Notes under the pieces: model-generated
Told to the model about the DNA's origin: nothing
Databases searched by the model: none
What the model saw: the letters and a program-made list of their open reading frames with translations, nothing else
Program-made: the position numbers and the translations under genes
Part shown: positions 1 to 9,377 of the stretch, in pieces
Position numbering within the stretch: position 1 is the first letter of the stretch
How the letters are laid out: each line of letters starts with the position of its first letter
From: Rebecca billardiae RCC1528
Taxonomy: Eukaryota > Haptophyta
NCBI GenBank assembly: GCA_965240325.2
Contig: OZ251228.1
Coordinates: forward strand, 868,001 to 932,000
Reading direction: 5' to 3'
Length of the DNA stretch: 64,000 bases

Positions 1-273
1 CACCGCTGACCGTGAGTAGTCACCGTCAGACGACTGTAGCCGTACTAACTACGTGTCGTTAGTTAGCTAAATAAGCATCATAGTTAGATCTACTGATAGA
101 ATGAGTTCGCCTTACGGCTCGGTCTGCTACTGATGATGTAATATTATAAGTCATTATACTATTATTAACACTATACCGGCAGAACTCGTAAGCTACCGGA
201 CTACGGAGTAATATGACTGACGTAGCTACTATGACAGCGGGTTCGGTGCGGCGGCCAGTGCTTAAAATGATAC

Positions 274-276
<3 letters not shown>

Positions 277-340
<64 letters not shown>
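277..340. repeat. (TA)32 microsatellite
   Basis: Uninterrupted TA dinucleotide run of 64 bases. A second run of similar length sits at 22875-22940, directly before the second copy of the dispersed repeat that also lies downstream of this one. The dispersed repeat may therefore be associated with TA tracts. Confidence 0.95.
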
Positions 341-341
<1 letters not shown>

Positions 342-450
342 CTATACTATCAGGCTGGCTACGAGAATAATTTCTGTGCCGCTAAGATCGACACACGCAG
401 CTCAGGCAGGCGAGTATACCTTTAATCACGTCAGATGCGTACTATATGTT

Positions 451-712
451 ATGGCCCGCGGTGCAGGGCGGAGCGCGCAGCGTGGAGCCCGCACCAGCGG
501 GCCCGAACCACGTTTCAAAAAGATCTTTGATCAAGAAAAAAGGGACGGGGGGCGATTTTTAGGGCTGGCGGAGACCGAGTTTCGAGTTTTTGAGATCGCA
601 TAGAGAGGTCTATTAGGCCGAAAATAAGCGCGCCCAGCTGATTCCCTTAAGTAAAGTGCGATCTGGACGTCAGCTGGACGTGACATTAGTGTAACGGTTC
701 GTTACGAGCGCG
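451..712. repeat. Dispersed repeat family 1, copy A
   Basis: About 260 bases beginning at ATGGCCCGCGGTGCAGGG and ending near GTTACGAGCG. They are alignable by eye with 22944-23205: shared blocks include the stretch around GTTTCAAAAAGATCTTTGAT and AAGTAAAGTGCGAT, with small indels and substitutions between. On the minus strand GGTTCGGGCCC loosely resembles a pol III B box, but no matching A box was found, so a tRNA-derived SINE is only a possibility. No coding capacity seen. Confidence 0.75.
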
Positions 713-920
713 ATTTTAAGTATGAGATTGCCGCCAACCGCCAACCGATAAAAACGGCAAGGCAAGGGCTCGGGAAACTTGATCACTTGTAAATGTGAAT
801 AGTAAAATGCTCTCCCCGAGCGCGCCTGTCGCCTCGCAGGCCGCGCGTCTCGCTCCCTCTCCCCGAGGCTGAGCTCGCGGCCCGCCTGTCACCTCGCAGG
901 CGCGCGCCACGGACACATGC

Positions 921-1751
921 GCGACGAGATCGCGGCGGGGGCGGCGAGATCGCGGCGGGGGCGACGGGCAACAACCTGCCCGCGGGCGCGTTCGTCACTC
1001 GAGGAGCAGCGCGCAAGGGCGAGCCGAGTCCGGAGCACGCGAGCTCGTCGCTCGCCGACCGGAGCAGAGCGCGCCGCCCGCCGCCGCCGAGCGAGCGGCG
1101 CGGCAGACCTGATGAGCCGGATGCGCCCGGAGCTCGCGCGGCTGAAGGGCGAGCTCGAGCACGCGAGCTCGCGCCTCGACGCCGAGCCCGAGCTCCTCCT
1201 CAACTCAGTCGACGGCGGCGCGGAGGTCCGGCAGCAGCGTGAGGACTCACAGACAGTGTGAGTGAGCCGCGCGCAGCTCAGCCTGCCGCTGGCAGCCGCC
1301 GGCTTCGAGGCCGACGCGGCGGAGGAGGCGGCGGGCGACGAGATCGCGGCGGGGGCGGCGAGATCGCGGCGGGGGCGACGGGCAACAACCTGCCCGCGGG
1401 CGCGTTCGTCACTCGAGGAGCAGCGCGCAAGGGCGAGCCGAGTCCGGAGCACGCGAGCTCGTCGCTCGCCGACCGGAGCAGAGCGCGCCGCCCGCCGCCG
1501 CCGAGCGAGCGGCGCGGCAGACCTGATGAGCCGGATGCGCCCGGAGCTCGCGCGGCTGAAGGGCGAGCTCGAGCACGCGAGCTCGCGCCTCGACGCCGAG
1601 CGCGAGCTCCTCCTCAACTCGGTCGACGGCGGCGCGGAGGTCCGGCAGCAGCGTGAGGACTCACAGACAGTGTTACGAGTGAGCCGCGCGCAGCTCAGCC
1701 TGCCGCTGGCAGCCGCCGTCTTCGAGGCCGACGCGGCGGAGGAGGCGGCGG
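921..1751. repeat. Tandem duplication of about 414 bp
   Basis: The block starting GCGACGAGATCGCGG at 921 restarts at 1335. Copy 1 is 921-1334 and copy 2 about 1335-1751. Differences seen are a few substitutions (for example GAGCCCGAG versus GAGCGCGAG) and a three-base insertion after ACAGACAGTGT, which removes the in-frame stop of copy 1. The high identity points to a recent event. Confidence 0.9.
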
Positions 1752-1914
1752 GCGAGCACGGCGGCGCGGTGGAGCAGGCGCGCACGCGCGGCGGCAGGCG
1801 CGACGCGCCGCTCGCCTCGTTCCACCGCCCCGAGCTCCGCTCGGTCGGTCTCGGTGCGCGGCTGCGCAGCCGGCAGGCCGGCGGGCCAGCAGTCGCGCTC
1901 TCGCTCTGCCGGCA

Positions 1915-2231
1915 CGAGGCGTGCCGGCTGAGCGACCAGCGGCCCGTCGTCGAGCGCATGGCGCAGGGCGAGTACCTCAAGCAGGTGCGCCCGCTCGCGC
2001 GCACGCGCCGGCTCGCGACCAGCGGCCCTTCGTCGAGCGCATGGCGCAGCGCGAGCACCTTGCAAGCTGAAGCAGGTGCGCCCGCACGCGCGCACGCGCC
2101 GGCCCGGCGCCGCGCGGCGCCTCTCGCCCTCTCGCCCTGCGCGCGCCGCCGCCCCGCTTCCCCGCGCGGCCCGTCCGCGCCTCTCGCCCTGCGAGCGCGC
2201 CGCCCCGCTTCCCCGCGCGGCCCGTCCGCTG
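1915..2231. repeat. Short diverged tandem duplications
   Basis: A block of about 95 bases containing GACCAGCGGCCC, CGTCGAGCGCATGGCGCAG and AGCAGGTGCGCCCGC occurs at about 1930-1995 and again at about 2015-2085 with substitutions and a small insertion. Directly after it, a block with CGCCCCGCTTCCCCGCGCGG is present twice (about 2150 and 2205). These make the downstream reading frame unreliable. Confidence 0.7.
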
Positions 2232-2338
2232 GTGTCCCATGCCACCCTTGGCCGTGCGCGCCCGCATACTCGCGCCGAGTCCGAGACTCGGTCTCGGGTC
2301 TGACTCTCCCTCTCAGAGTGGCTGAACTGTCTTTCTGA

Positions 2339-2959
2339 CTCGGACTGACTGACTCGTCAGTCTCATTCTCAACCACTGCGCCGCGGGCCCCGAACTGCGT
2401 TGGTTCTACGGAAAAGGACCGCGGAACGCGGTCATTGTCCATCGCGAATATTTAGACGGACTCGCGAGCTGCCAGCTGCCTGGCGGCATCGGCCCCGGAG
2501 CGCCAGCCCAACGCCCGAGTCGCCAATCGGTGCACGGTCGAGGCCAGCTACGGGCTCGCCAACCGCGCCGGCGCAGGGACAGGCCGCGTGGGCCGTGGCG
2601 GCCTGGCACTTGGCACACCGCAGAGCCGGCGTGGCCAAGTCCGATCGAGGTGCAGATAGAGTTGCCCTGCGCCGCCAGGCCCACGGGCACCTTCCGTGCC
2701 GTCGAAAACGGAAAAGCCACCATCACGGCCGGCCCTCGGCCGCACCGTTGCCACCCTCAGGGGGCAGTAGACACTAGAGCGCCTGCAGCAACCTGGCCAC
2801 GCCCACGGTCCGGGCGGCGCCACTAGGTAGCACGTCTGCAGCGAGTCGGCCATACCCACGGTTGGGACTCTGCGCTGCGCCGAGCAAAGGAGGCCACCAG
2901 CTATGGTTGGCGCAAGCGACTGTAAAATGAAGCGCGACGATTTTGCGCCCACGCCAGGG
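2339..2959. other. Intergenic, no gene recognised
   Basis: About 620 bases between the coiled-coil-like region and the 3' end of the GTPase gene. Open frames on both strands are Pro/Arg/Ala low-complexity and resemble nothing I recognise. The one distinctive item is the hairpin-ended repeat at 2382-2440. Part of this stretch could be 3' UTR, or a missed last exon of the GTPase gene on the minus strand. Confidence 0.5.
2382..2440. repeat. Dispersed repeat family 3 with terminal hairpin, copy A
   Basis: A stretch of about 55 bases ending in GACCGCGGAACGCGGTC, a perfect 7-bp stem with a GAA loop. The same stretch, with substitutions in the outer part but an intact hairpin, is at 25625-25682. 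Similarity ends two bases beyond the hairpin in both copies, which suggests that the hairpin marks an element end. Confidence 0.7.
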
Positions 2960-3619
2960 TCATCGCCCCGGCGGTCGAACCAGCGCGCGCAGACATGGGA
3001 GCCAGTTGTCCTTTCTGTGCCGGCCCACGCGATGCAGCGGCGCCCACGGTTTGATTTGCTCCAGCTCGATCACCCCGTCGTCTCTGCAGCGGAGGACGGA
3101 CTCCCCCACCCACTCCAGCCCGTCCCACAGGCCGTTGCCCTGGTATGCGCTGGTGCGCTGGACGTACCATTCTTGCTTGAGCTCCCCCAAGCGCAGGCGC
3201 TCGGACAGCTCCTCATCCTCCAAGGCCTCTGGCAGGTCGGACTTGTTCGCCATGATCAACAATGGCGTGTGTGGCTCGAGCGTGGAGGCCACGTGCTGCA
3301 GGGCATCCGCAGCCTCGTCTAAGCGATCGGCGTCGCCACTGTCGACGACGAATATCACGGCGTGCACCACCCCTGACAGGTACTGCGACCACAGGTCGCG
3401 AGACTGTCCCGGCAGGTCGTACACTGCAATGGACGCCGTGTCATACGCAAACGTCAGCAACGTCGCGCCCATGCTGGTCGCGGGCACGACCGTGACGCGG
3501 TCTTCCAGGAAGAGCGACGTGATGAGCGTGGTCTTGCCGCAGCCATCGAGGCCGAGCATGAGCACCCGCGCCTCCTGGTACACGAATTTCACGCAGAAGC
3601 GCGAAAATATGCCGCCCAT
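2960..3619 (-). CDS. ARF-family small GTPase (ARF/ARL-like)
   Basis: Regulatory GTPase of the ARF/ARL family, which recruits coats or effectors to membranes in its GTP form. I chose the start at 3619 because it gives MGGIFSRF, an N-terminal Gly2 suitable for N-myristoylation as in ARFs; an in-frame ATG at 3658 would add 13 residues. Motifs: P-loop GLDGCGKTT at residues 23-31, switch-I Thr48, switch-II DLPGQ at 68-72, NKSD at 125-128, and TSAYQGNGLWDGLEWV at 156-171. These positions match ARF1 closely. Two oddities: the first Gly of the canonical DxGGQ is Pro (residue 70), and about 48 extra residues follow the usual C-terminus, giving 219 aa against about 180. The tail could be a real extension or an unspliced 3' intron. 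Exact subfamily is not assignable by eye. Confidence 0.85.
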   Translation of the reverse strand: MGGIFSRFCVKFVYQEARVLMLGLDGCGKTTLITSLFLEDRVTVVPATSMGATLLTFAYDTASIAVYDLPGQSRDLWSQYLSGVVHAVIFVVDSGDADRLDEAADALQHVASTLEPHTPLLIMANKSDLPEALEDEELSERLRLGELKQEWYVQRTSAYQGNGLWDGLEWVGESVLRCRDDGVIELEQIKPWAPLHRVGRHRKDNWLPCLRALVRPPGR

Positions 3620-4032
3620 GTCTGAGGCCACCGGGGGCGGCCGGTAGCTTGCAATCATCGCGGAACGATTGCGGCTCCAGCCGGTTGGAAGTTGGCTCAG
3701 TTAGAAGTTGAGTGTCCGATCCCGCGACGACGAAGAACTTCCACTCGGAGACGCTACTTATTACAAAACGACGAGTTTCTACCCGCGCTACCCACCGACG
3801 CCATGCTTCTCCAATAAGTTCCGGTCTCGCGCCCGCCGCGCGCCCGGACAGGCGGACACGCGTAAAAAGCTGCCTGATGCGCCGCGCTGTCGATCCATCA
3901 GTCACAGTGTTTGTCATGTGACTGTGTCCATTTGTCCATGCACTTTCGGCGCACGCGCTGAGACCGGACGGGGCGACGGGCAGCCTGGCTCGCGGGGACG
4001 TGCGCGACGGCAGCCGAGCACGGGGGCCGCTC
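3620..4032. other. Intergenic, probable GTPase promoter
   Basis: About 410 bases between the stop of Rpn11 and the start of the ARF-like gene, both on the minus strand. It should hold the Rpn11 3' UTR and the GTPase promoter. The part around 3690-3800 is less GC-rich than its surroundings. I see no TATA box or other defined element, and the open frames across it are not protein-like. Confidence 0.45.
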
Positions 4033-5255
4033 TCAGAACACGATGGTGTCGAGCATCGTGCCGAGCGCCTGGATGATGTTCGAGCTCATGAGCTTGAGCA
4101 CGTCCTGCGCAGCGCGCACGGCCGACAGCGCGCGCGGGGCGCGTGGGCGGCGTGCGGCTGAGCGCGCGACATGGGTCGCCCCTGCGCGCGCGCGTGCGCC
4201 GCGCGCGTCGCGCCGCGTCGCGTCGCGCGCACGTCCTCGATGCGCTTCTTCGCGTCGATCTTGCCCACGTTGTGCACGACGAGCTTCTCGGCGTCCATCG
4301 ACATCTCCTGCTGCACGGCCTTCTCGTACGCGGCCGAGAGCTTGCGCATGTCCTCGACGACCTGCTCGGTCTCGTCGGCCTGCTCGGAGTAGTCGTCCAC
4401 CTTCAGGCCCGCCGTCCACGACTTTTTGTGCAGGTTCATGAGCATCTTCTGCTCGAGCTCGTTCTTGCGGTACGAGATGGCGATGGAGTAGTAGTGCCGG
4501 TTGAGCCCGTGGATGAGCGCCTGGATGGAGGGCTTGTTCAGGTGGCCGATGTTCGAGGTGGTCTGCCGCGGCTCCTGCCCGAGCATGATCAGCTGCGGGT
4601 TGATCGACCTGAACGCGTCGATCACGACCTTCCCCTTCACCGACTGGATCGGGTCGATCACCACCGCCACTGCGCGCTGATTCAACGCCTCAAACGACTG
4701 CTGCGTGTTGATGTCCACGCCCGACAGCCAGCACCCAAAGCCCGGGTGCGAGTGGTACCAGCCCACGACCATCTCGGGCCGCCCGGTCTGCTTGAGCATG
4801 TCGAGCATTTTCGTCTGAAACACGGGGTCCACCGCCTCCACGCTCACGCCCGTCCCCGTCTGCGGCATCGCGAACACGTCGATGCACTTGACCGTGTACT
4901 CGTCCACAAACTCGCCCAGCATCAGCCCCATCACCTCCATGGGCACGCCGGCACGGCCTGCGCGCGGCGCGGCAGGAGGAGGGGTGGTGCGCAGCGGTGA
5001 CGACCACGGGCGCGCTCGGGCGGCGGGACGTGACGCGCGGGTGCAGCTGCGCTCGCGTGCGCGCCGCGCGCTGCGCTCGGACGCTGCCGGCCAAAGCTCG
5101 AGCGCCGCGCGCGCCGCCGCACCGTGCTTGAGCATTTTGAGCAGCGCCATCGACGAGACGTAGACCATCTCGGCCGTGTCCACCACGGGCGCGTCAGGCG
5201 GGGGCGCGCCGCCGCCCTGCGCCTGCGCCTGGAACAACCGCTGGATGCGGTCCAT
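4033..5255 (-). CDS. RPN11: 26S proteasome regulatory subunit Rpn11/PSMD14 (deubiquitinase)
   Basis: Zinc metalloprotease of the proteasome lid that removes ubiquitin chains from substrates being degraded. Three exons on the minus strand: 5255-5123, 4957-4233 and 4104-4033. The introns (5122-4958, 165 bp; 4232-4105, 128 bp) begin GT and end AG, and splicing restores family-typical sequence across both joins. The product is 309 aa, against 310 in human PSMD14. The JAMM motif is intact with the human numbering: Glu52, then His113-Ser-His115 and Asp126 within [14 protein letters not shown]. The region [20 protein letters not shown] and the segment [20 protein letters not shown] are near-identical to other eukaryotes. 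The C-terminus is [17 protein letters not shown]. It is divergent from the Rex4 gene, with 197 bp between start codons. Confidence 0.97.
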
Positions 5256-5452
5256 CGTGAGAGCGGTCGCCGCGCTTGCCGCCGCCGCGTCAAGCTTGCG
5301 CAAGCGGCGCGCAGCGGACCACGATGGCGGCTGGCGCAAGACGCAAGCGAAGACTTGGGATTTCCATTTTCGTCCGCCGCCATTTCTTTTGCTGCCATTT
5401 CTTTTTCTCCGCGTGGACGTGACCCCCAGCCTGCTGCGAGACGACGCGCGGC
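5256..5452. promoter_or_regulatory. Shared promoter region between divergent Rpn11 and Rex4 genes
   Basis: Only 197 bases separate the two start codons, so both promoters and 5' UTRs must lie here or overlap the coding starts. It contains a pyrimidine-rich run around 5360-5410 (repeats of CCATTTC and TTTTGC). Assignment as a bidirectional promoter is inferred from spacing alone. Confidence 0.5.
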
Positions 5453-6595
5453 ATGGGGAAGCGCGCCCGCGACGATGGCGGCGCTCAGCCGAAGCGAGCA
5501 GCCGCAAGGCGAAGTGGCAAGGGCAAGAATGCCCCGGTGGCCAAGCCACACTCGCACGCTGCGCCAAGTGCCCAAGCGGCAGGTGGGCAGCCAGCGCCTC
5601 GCGAGCCGGCGGCCGGCGCAGCCCGGCGCGCGGCCGCGCCCGTCGTGCAGCCCAACTGGGAGAGGCTGAAGGCGCAGCTCGCGGGTGCCAGTGCGAAGGA
5701 CGGCTCGCGTCCAGCAGAGCCCGACGTCGCCGGGCAGCGCGGCGCGAGCCCGAGCGCCAAGGACGACGGGCCGGCGCCGCTGACCGATCTCCTCGCCGTC
5801 GACTGCGAGATGGTCGGCGTCGGCCCGGACGGCGAGCGCTCGGCGCTGGCGCGCGTGGTGGTCGTGAATGCGGCCGGCCGCAAGGTGTACGACGCGCTCG
5901 TGCGCCCGCGCGAACGCGTCACCGACTACCGCACCTTCGTCACGGGCCTCGTCGCGCGCGACCTGAGCGGGGCGGCCGCGCGCGACTTCTTCGAGGTGCA
6001 GAAGGAAGTGGCGGAGCTCACGCGCGGGCGGACGCTGGTGGGGCACGCGCTGCACAACGACCTCGCGGCACTGATGCTCACGCACCCGAAGCACCTCGTG
6101 CGCGACACGAGCCAGTACGCGCCGCTGCGCACTGTCGCGAGCGCGCGCGCAGGCAAGCCGGGCAAGAGCCGGCCGCGAGCGCTGCGCAAGCTCGCCGCGG
6201 AGGTGCTGGGCATGGAGATCCAGAGCGGCGCGCACGACCCGGCCGAGGACGCGATCGCGTCGCTCAGGCTGTACCAGCGCTACCAGAAGGAGTGGGAGCG
6301 CGCGCTGCGCGCCGGGCCCGAGCGCCGCGCGGCGATGATCAAGGGCGCGCGCGTGAAGAAGCGCTCCAAGCAGCCGCTGCGAAGTGGCGCGCGCGCTGCC
6401 GGCAGCGGGCGTGGGCGCGAGCGCGGCACGAGCGGCCGAGAGCCGCGGCCAGGCGCGCGCCCCAAGGCCTCCGCAGCGCACGGCTCGGCATTGGACGATG
6501 GCGGTCACGCCGCGCGCGTGCAGGCAGCTTTGCCGGCACCGCGGCCCGTCTCTCGCGCGGGCACGAAGCTGTCGCGGCCGGCATTTCTCCACTGA
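5453..6595 (+). CDS. REX4: RNA exonuclease 4-like DEDDh 3'-5' exonuclease
   Basis: Single-exon 380-aa protein. Residues 1-110 are a Lys/Arg/Ala-rich, disordered head with basic clusters ([12 protein letters not shown]) fitting a nuclear/nucleolar protein. The DEDDh exonuclease domain spans about 112-280: Exo I is [13 protein letters not shown] with Asp117 and Glu119, Exo II is [13 protein letters not shown] with Asp203, and Exo III is [14 protein letters not shown] with His261 and Asp266. All catalytic positions are present. The VDCEMVGVG signature is typical of the Rex4/REXO4 branch, which in yeast takes part in pre-rRNA processing; that role here is inference. The last 100 residues are basic low complexity. 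ISG20-like nucleases are the nearest alternative. Confidence 0.9.
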   Translation: MGKRARDDGGAQPKRAAARRSGKGKNAPVAKPHSHAAPSAQAAGGQPAPREPAAGAARRAAAPVVQPNWERLKAQLAGASAKDGSRPAEPDVAGQRGASPSAKDDGPAPLTDLLAVDCEMVGVGPDGERSALARVVVVNAAGRKVYDALVRPRERVTDYRTFVTGLVARDLSGAAARDFFEVQKEVAELTRGRTLVGHALHNDLAALMLTHPKHLVRDTSQYAPLRTVASARAGKPGKSRPRALRKLAAEVLGMEIQSGAHDPAEDAIASLRLYQRYQKEWERALRAGPERRAAMIKGARVKKRSKQPLRSGARAAGSGRGRERGTSGREPRPGARPKASAAHGSALDDGGHAARVQAALPAPRPVSRAGTKLSRPAFLH

Positions 6596-6898
6596 CCAAC
6601 ATGATCGACCGTTGAATCTGACAGACGACCAGGTCCAGGAGACAGGAGTGAGGTTATTCGGGCTACCGCGCACGCGCGTCTGGCCGCCTCTTGTTTAAGC
6701 TCATCTGCGATGGTTACGTTTATCTTCAATCATGACGACTACTCAGATGTGCGCGCATATATATAATATGATCGGCTACGCCGATCTTCGGGTAGTAAAC
6801 AACGACGTTGAGGGCGCACGGCCCTGGTAGTTAAAGTGAGTCTAGTAGTTGTCGTGCGCATTCTTCACCGCCGAATCACGATGCGCGCGCCCCGCTCT
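6596..6898. other. Intergenic, no gene seen
   Basis: About 300 bases between the convergent ends of the Rex4 gene and the NACHT/WD40 remnant. AT-richer than the flanks, with a short TATATATAATAT stretch near 6758-6770. No protein-like frame and no further WD40 exon was found here. Confidence 0.55.
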
Positions 6899-8623
6899 TC
6901 ATTCAGTCTTCACGCAGCCGGCGTGCCCCTCGAGCGCGCGCACGCACTCTGACTCGGCGGTGTCCCACGCCCACAGCCGCACGACCGCGTCGCTGTCGTC
7001 GCCCGCGCTCGCCGCGACGCGCCCGTCGGCCGAGAGTGCGACCGCCTCCACCCAGCCGGCGTGCGCTAGCAGCACAGCCTCGCACGGCCCGCGCGCGGCG
7101 AGCAGGGGCGCTCGCGCGCAGTGCTCGCGCCCGCGCGCCCAGCTGGCGCGGGCGGCCGGGTGCGCGGCGCGCGGCGCGCGCCGCGCCCACGCGGTCGCGG
7201 ACTCGTGCGGCTCCGAGCCAACCGGCTGCTCGAGGCACAGCGCGAGGCAGCGGCCCGGCGCCGTGGCGGCGGCGGAGGTGCTCAGCCGCGCGAGCTGCAG
7301 CCAGTCCGCGACGCGCGCGCGCAGCGCCGCAGCCTCCGCGCGCGCGGCCGCGCCCGGCTCGCCGCCGCCGCCGCCGCGCGCGTCGGCGTCGGCGAGCGCC
7401 GCGGCCGTGTCCGCGAGGTCGCGCACGTACTCGGTCTCGAGGCCGTGCCGCGCGCGCGCCTCCCACCCGTCCGCGCCCGCGTCGGTGAGCTCGCGCGCCG
7501 CGTCGGCCGCGCGCCCGGCCGCGAGCAGCGCTTGCACTAGCTCCTCGCACCGGCGCACATTGAGCACGGCGGCGTCGCGGCCGGCGAAGGCCGAGGCGCG
7601 CGGCGGAGAGGAGCAGGGGCTGCGGCGCGACGCGCCGCCGCCCGTCCTCGCCGCCGGTGGCCTTCGGGTGGCGCAGCGGTTTGGCGGCCTCGCCCGCCCA
7701 CGTGCCAGCCCAGAAATCTGCGAGCGCGTGCGCGTCGGCCGCGCGGGCGTACCGTGCCGCCGCCGCCTCGGCCACCTGATGAGGCGGTGGTACCAGCGCA
7801 AACAAAGGGCCGTCGCCGCCGGCGGCGAGCAGCGAGCCGAGCGCGTCGCGCACGGCGAGCCACACGGGCAGCCGCACCACCGCCGGCACCCAGAACTCGA
7901 ACACGGACGCCAGCACGTCCTCGTGCAGAGAGAGCGAGCCTCCTCCAGCTCGGCACTCGAGAGGCCGCGGCGCGACGCGCAGATGGCGCCGCACGCGCGC
8001 CGCACGAGCATCGCGCCGTGCAGCCGCTCGACGCGCTCGAAGGTGGCGGCGACGGCGGCGCGCGCGTCGGCGGGCAGGTGCGCGGGCGGCGGCTCGCCCG
8101 AGCGCCACTCCGCCGCCGCGTCGGCGAGCAGCACGGCGTGCAGCGCGCTCGGCGCCTCTCCGAGTGCCGAGCGCACCGCCTCGGCCTGCCGCGCGTCGAG
8201 CGTGCGCCCCGCCGCGCCGAGCCGGCCTCGCACCACCGCCTCCGCGTCCGCCGCCGAGAGCCCGCCGAGCTGCAGCGCGGGCACGCCCAGCTGCGCGAGC
8301 CGCGTCGCGCACCCGTAACGGTAGCCGCCAGCGTCACCGCCAGCGTCACCGCCAGCGTCAGCGCCCGAGTCGATCTGCGCCAAAAGGCAAAAAGGACAGA
8401 GTCAAGAAGCGTGTCGAGCGGCGCGGTGGAGACTCACCGTGGAGAGCAGCGCGGAGTAGCGCACGCGCTCGCCGCCCTCAAGCACCGCCTCGTGCTCGTG
8501 CGCCGCGAACGAGCGGCTCGCGCCGCCGTCCTCGCTGGAGCCCGACGTGACGACGCGGCTCCGCGGTCTGCGCGCGCGCAGCCGCGCAAGCACCTGGGTA
8601 TTTTTCGACCACTCTTGTCTCAA
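6899..8623 (-). pseudogene. Truncated, frame-disrupted NACHT/WD40-repeat protein gene
   Basis: The family resemblance is to NACHT-WD40 STAND proteins (NWD1/TEP1/NPHP3-like architecture). A visible exon ends at 8438 (GERVRYSALLST) with donor GTGAGT. A 63-bp intron (8437-8375) ends in TTTTGGCGCAG, and the next exon starts IDSGADAGG. Then come a post-NACHT helical region (LGGLSAADAEAVVRGRLGAA) and SRRGLSSAELEE. At about 7945 the family-like sequence moves to another frame (SLSLHEDVLASVFEFWVPAV, then AARYARAADAHALADFW) and returns near 7605 (FAGRDAAVLNVRRCEELVQA). It ends with one WD40-like unit (HAGWVEAVALSADGRVAASA) and a stop at 6899. No P-loop exon is seen upstream, and no ATG opens the first exon. 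The frame changes could be assembly errors, but loss of both ends favours a remnant. Confidence 0.6.
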
Positions 8624-9220
8624 GTGCGGCAGCTCAAAAAATGGCGTTTCGCTTCAAAGAATAATCGAATATACCAGCACCCTATGGGGGTTGAAAGAGA
8701 TCGTACCTGTGCAAATACAAGAATTGATTGCCACCCGCCACATTGACGTCGCGCATCCGAGTAAGCTAGAGTGACCAAGAGTATATCACTCAATATCAGC
8801 GTGGCGGGAACGCCGGTTCGGGCTACCCGCGCAATGACATCTCGCGTGTATGAATCGAGGGTAATCAAGGGGCTTAAACCCGCCACTGAGAAGCTGACGG
8901 TTCATGACTTCATATGCAGGCATAATACTTTAATTCAAGCGACATAAAAGCCGACCCAACTTCTCTTTTCTATGGTTGGCGAGCTGTTTCAGGCTCTTAC
9001 AATTCAGGCATCTTACTATGACGGAATGTTCGAACACACGGCTGGTGTTATGTGCTATTCCACCCTGCATTCCCCTAAGTGTTACTATCGTTAAAATTAA
9101 GGGGCAGTACAAACGCAATCATTTGCAGCGATATCCATGCTCATACGCTAGGCCACCTACCGGGAAAAACCCAAAATCCTGCGCGCATCCTCTTTTTGAT
9201 TTTGCGGAGCACGTGCGCCG

Positions 9221-9263
9221 CCCCCCCCGGCTTTCGCTCACGCTCAGACCTTTCGGGGGGGGG
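9221..9263. other. C8/G9 inverted pair, potential hairpin
   Basis: A run of eight C (9221-9228) and a run of nine G (9255-9263) face each other across about 26 bases. The strand could fold into a GC stem. Homopolymer runs of this size are also prone to sequencing error. Confidence 0.6.
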
Positions 9264-9279
9264 CGTGCGCCATTATAAG

Positions 9280-9377
9280 TGGTGTTATTGGTACAATAAC
9301 TGAGAGTGTGTACGAGCTGCGTGACGGCGGGGCTCGCCGTGTGGCCTCTCACTCTGTTGCACCCAGCTCGCAGAATT
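9280..9377. repeat. Dispersed repeat family 2, copy A
   Basis: 98 bases starting TGGTGTTATTGGTACAATAA and ending CAGCTCGCAGAATT. They are essentially identical to 22781-22876, apart from one AG dinucleotide (GAGAGTGTG here, GAGTGTG there). Sequence outside these limits is unrelated, so the borders of the repeated unit are sharp. Confidence 0.9.

Larger units (their letters stand above)
1..916. other. Intergenic region with dispersed repeat, no gene seen
   Basis: No convincing coding region. The first 270 bases are comparatively AT-rich and many-stopped. They are followed by a (TA)n microsatellite and by a dispersed repeat shared with 22.9-23.2 kb. Short open frames here are low complexity and show no family resemblance. 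Confidence 0.6.
917..2338 (+). pseudogene. Coiled-coil-like coding region in tandem duplications, probably broken
   Basis: Not recognised. An ATG at 917 opens a 114-codon frame that stops at 1261. A near-identical second copy follows and stays open to 2338 (no ATG until 1526). Both copies encode an Arg/Ala-rich N-terminal part, then a heptad-like stretch (LARLKGELEHASSRLDAE) and an acidic segment (EADAAEEAAG), which suggest a short coiled coil. Copy 1 ends in TGA where copy 2 carries three extra bases and reads on. Further tandem duplications at 1915-2100 and 2130-2231 degrade the frame into low-complexity Arg/Ala/Pro sequence. The long minus-strand frame opposite is compositional. A real exon of a larger gene is possible; as it stands it looks like a decaying or mis-duplicated locus. 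Confidence 0.4.

Noticed and set aside
451-712. tRNA-derived SINE with pol III promoter
   Set aside because: A B-box-like GGTTCGGGCCC is present on the minus strand but no A box at proper spacing and no tRNA fold could be seen, so I kept it as a plain dispersed repeat.
889-2442. 517-codon minus-strand frame as a gene
   Set aside because: Ser/Arg/Ala low-complexity sequence mirroring the duplicated plus-strand region. It contains the same internal duplication and no recognisable domain.
4931-6673. 580-codon minus-strand frame opposite Rex4
   Set aside because: Antisense by-product of GC-rich coding DNA. Rex4 on the other strand has all catalytic motifs, and this frame has none.
6505-6729. 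Small minus-strand ORF near the Rex4 3' end as the next WD40 exon
   Set aside because: Its sequence has no WD40 pattern and no acceptor site could be matched to a donor at the end of the WD40-like unit.
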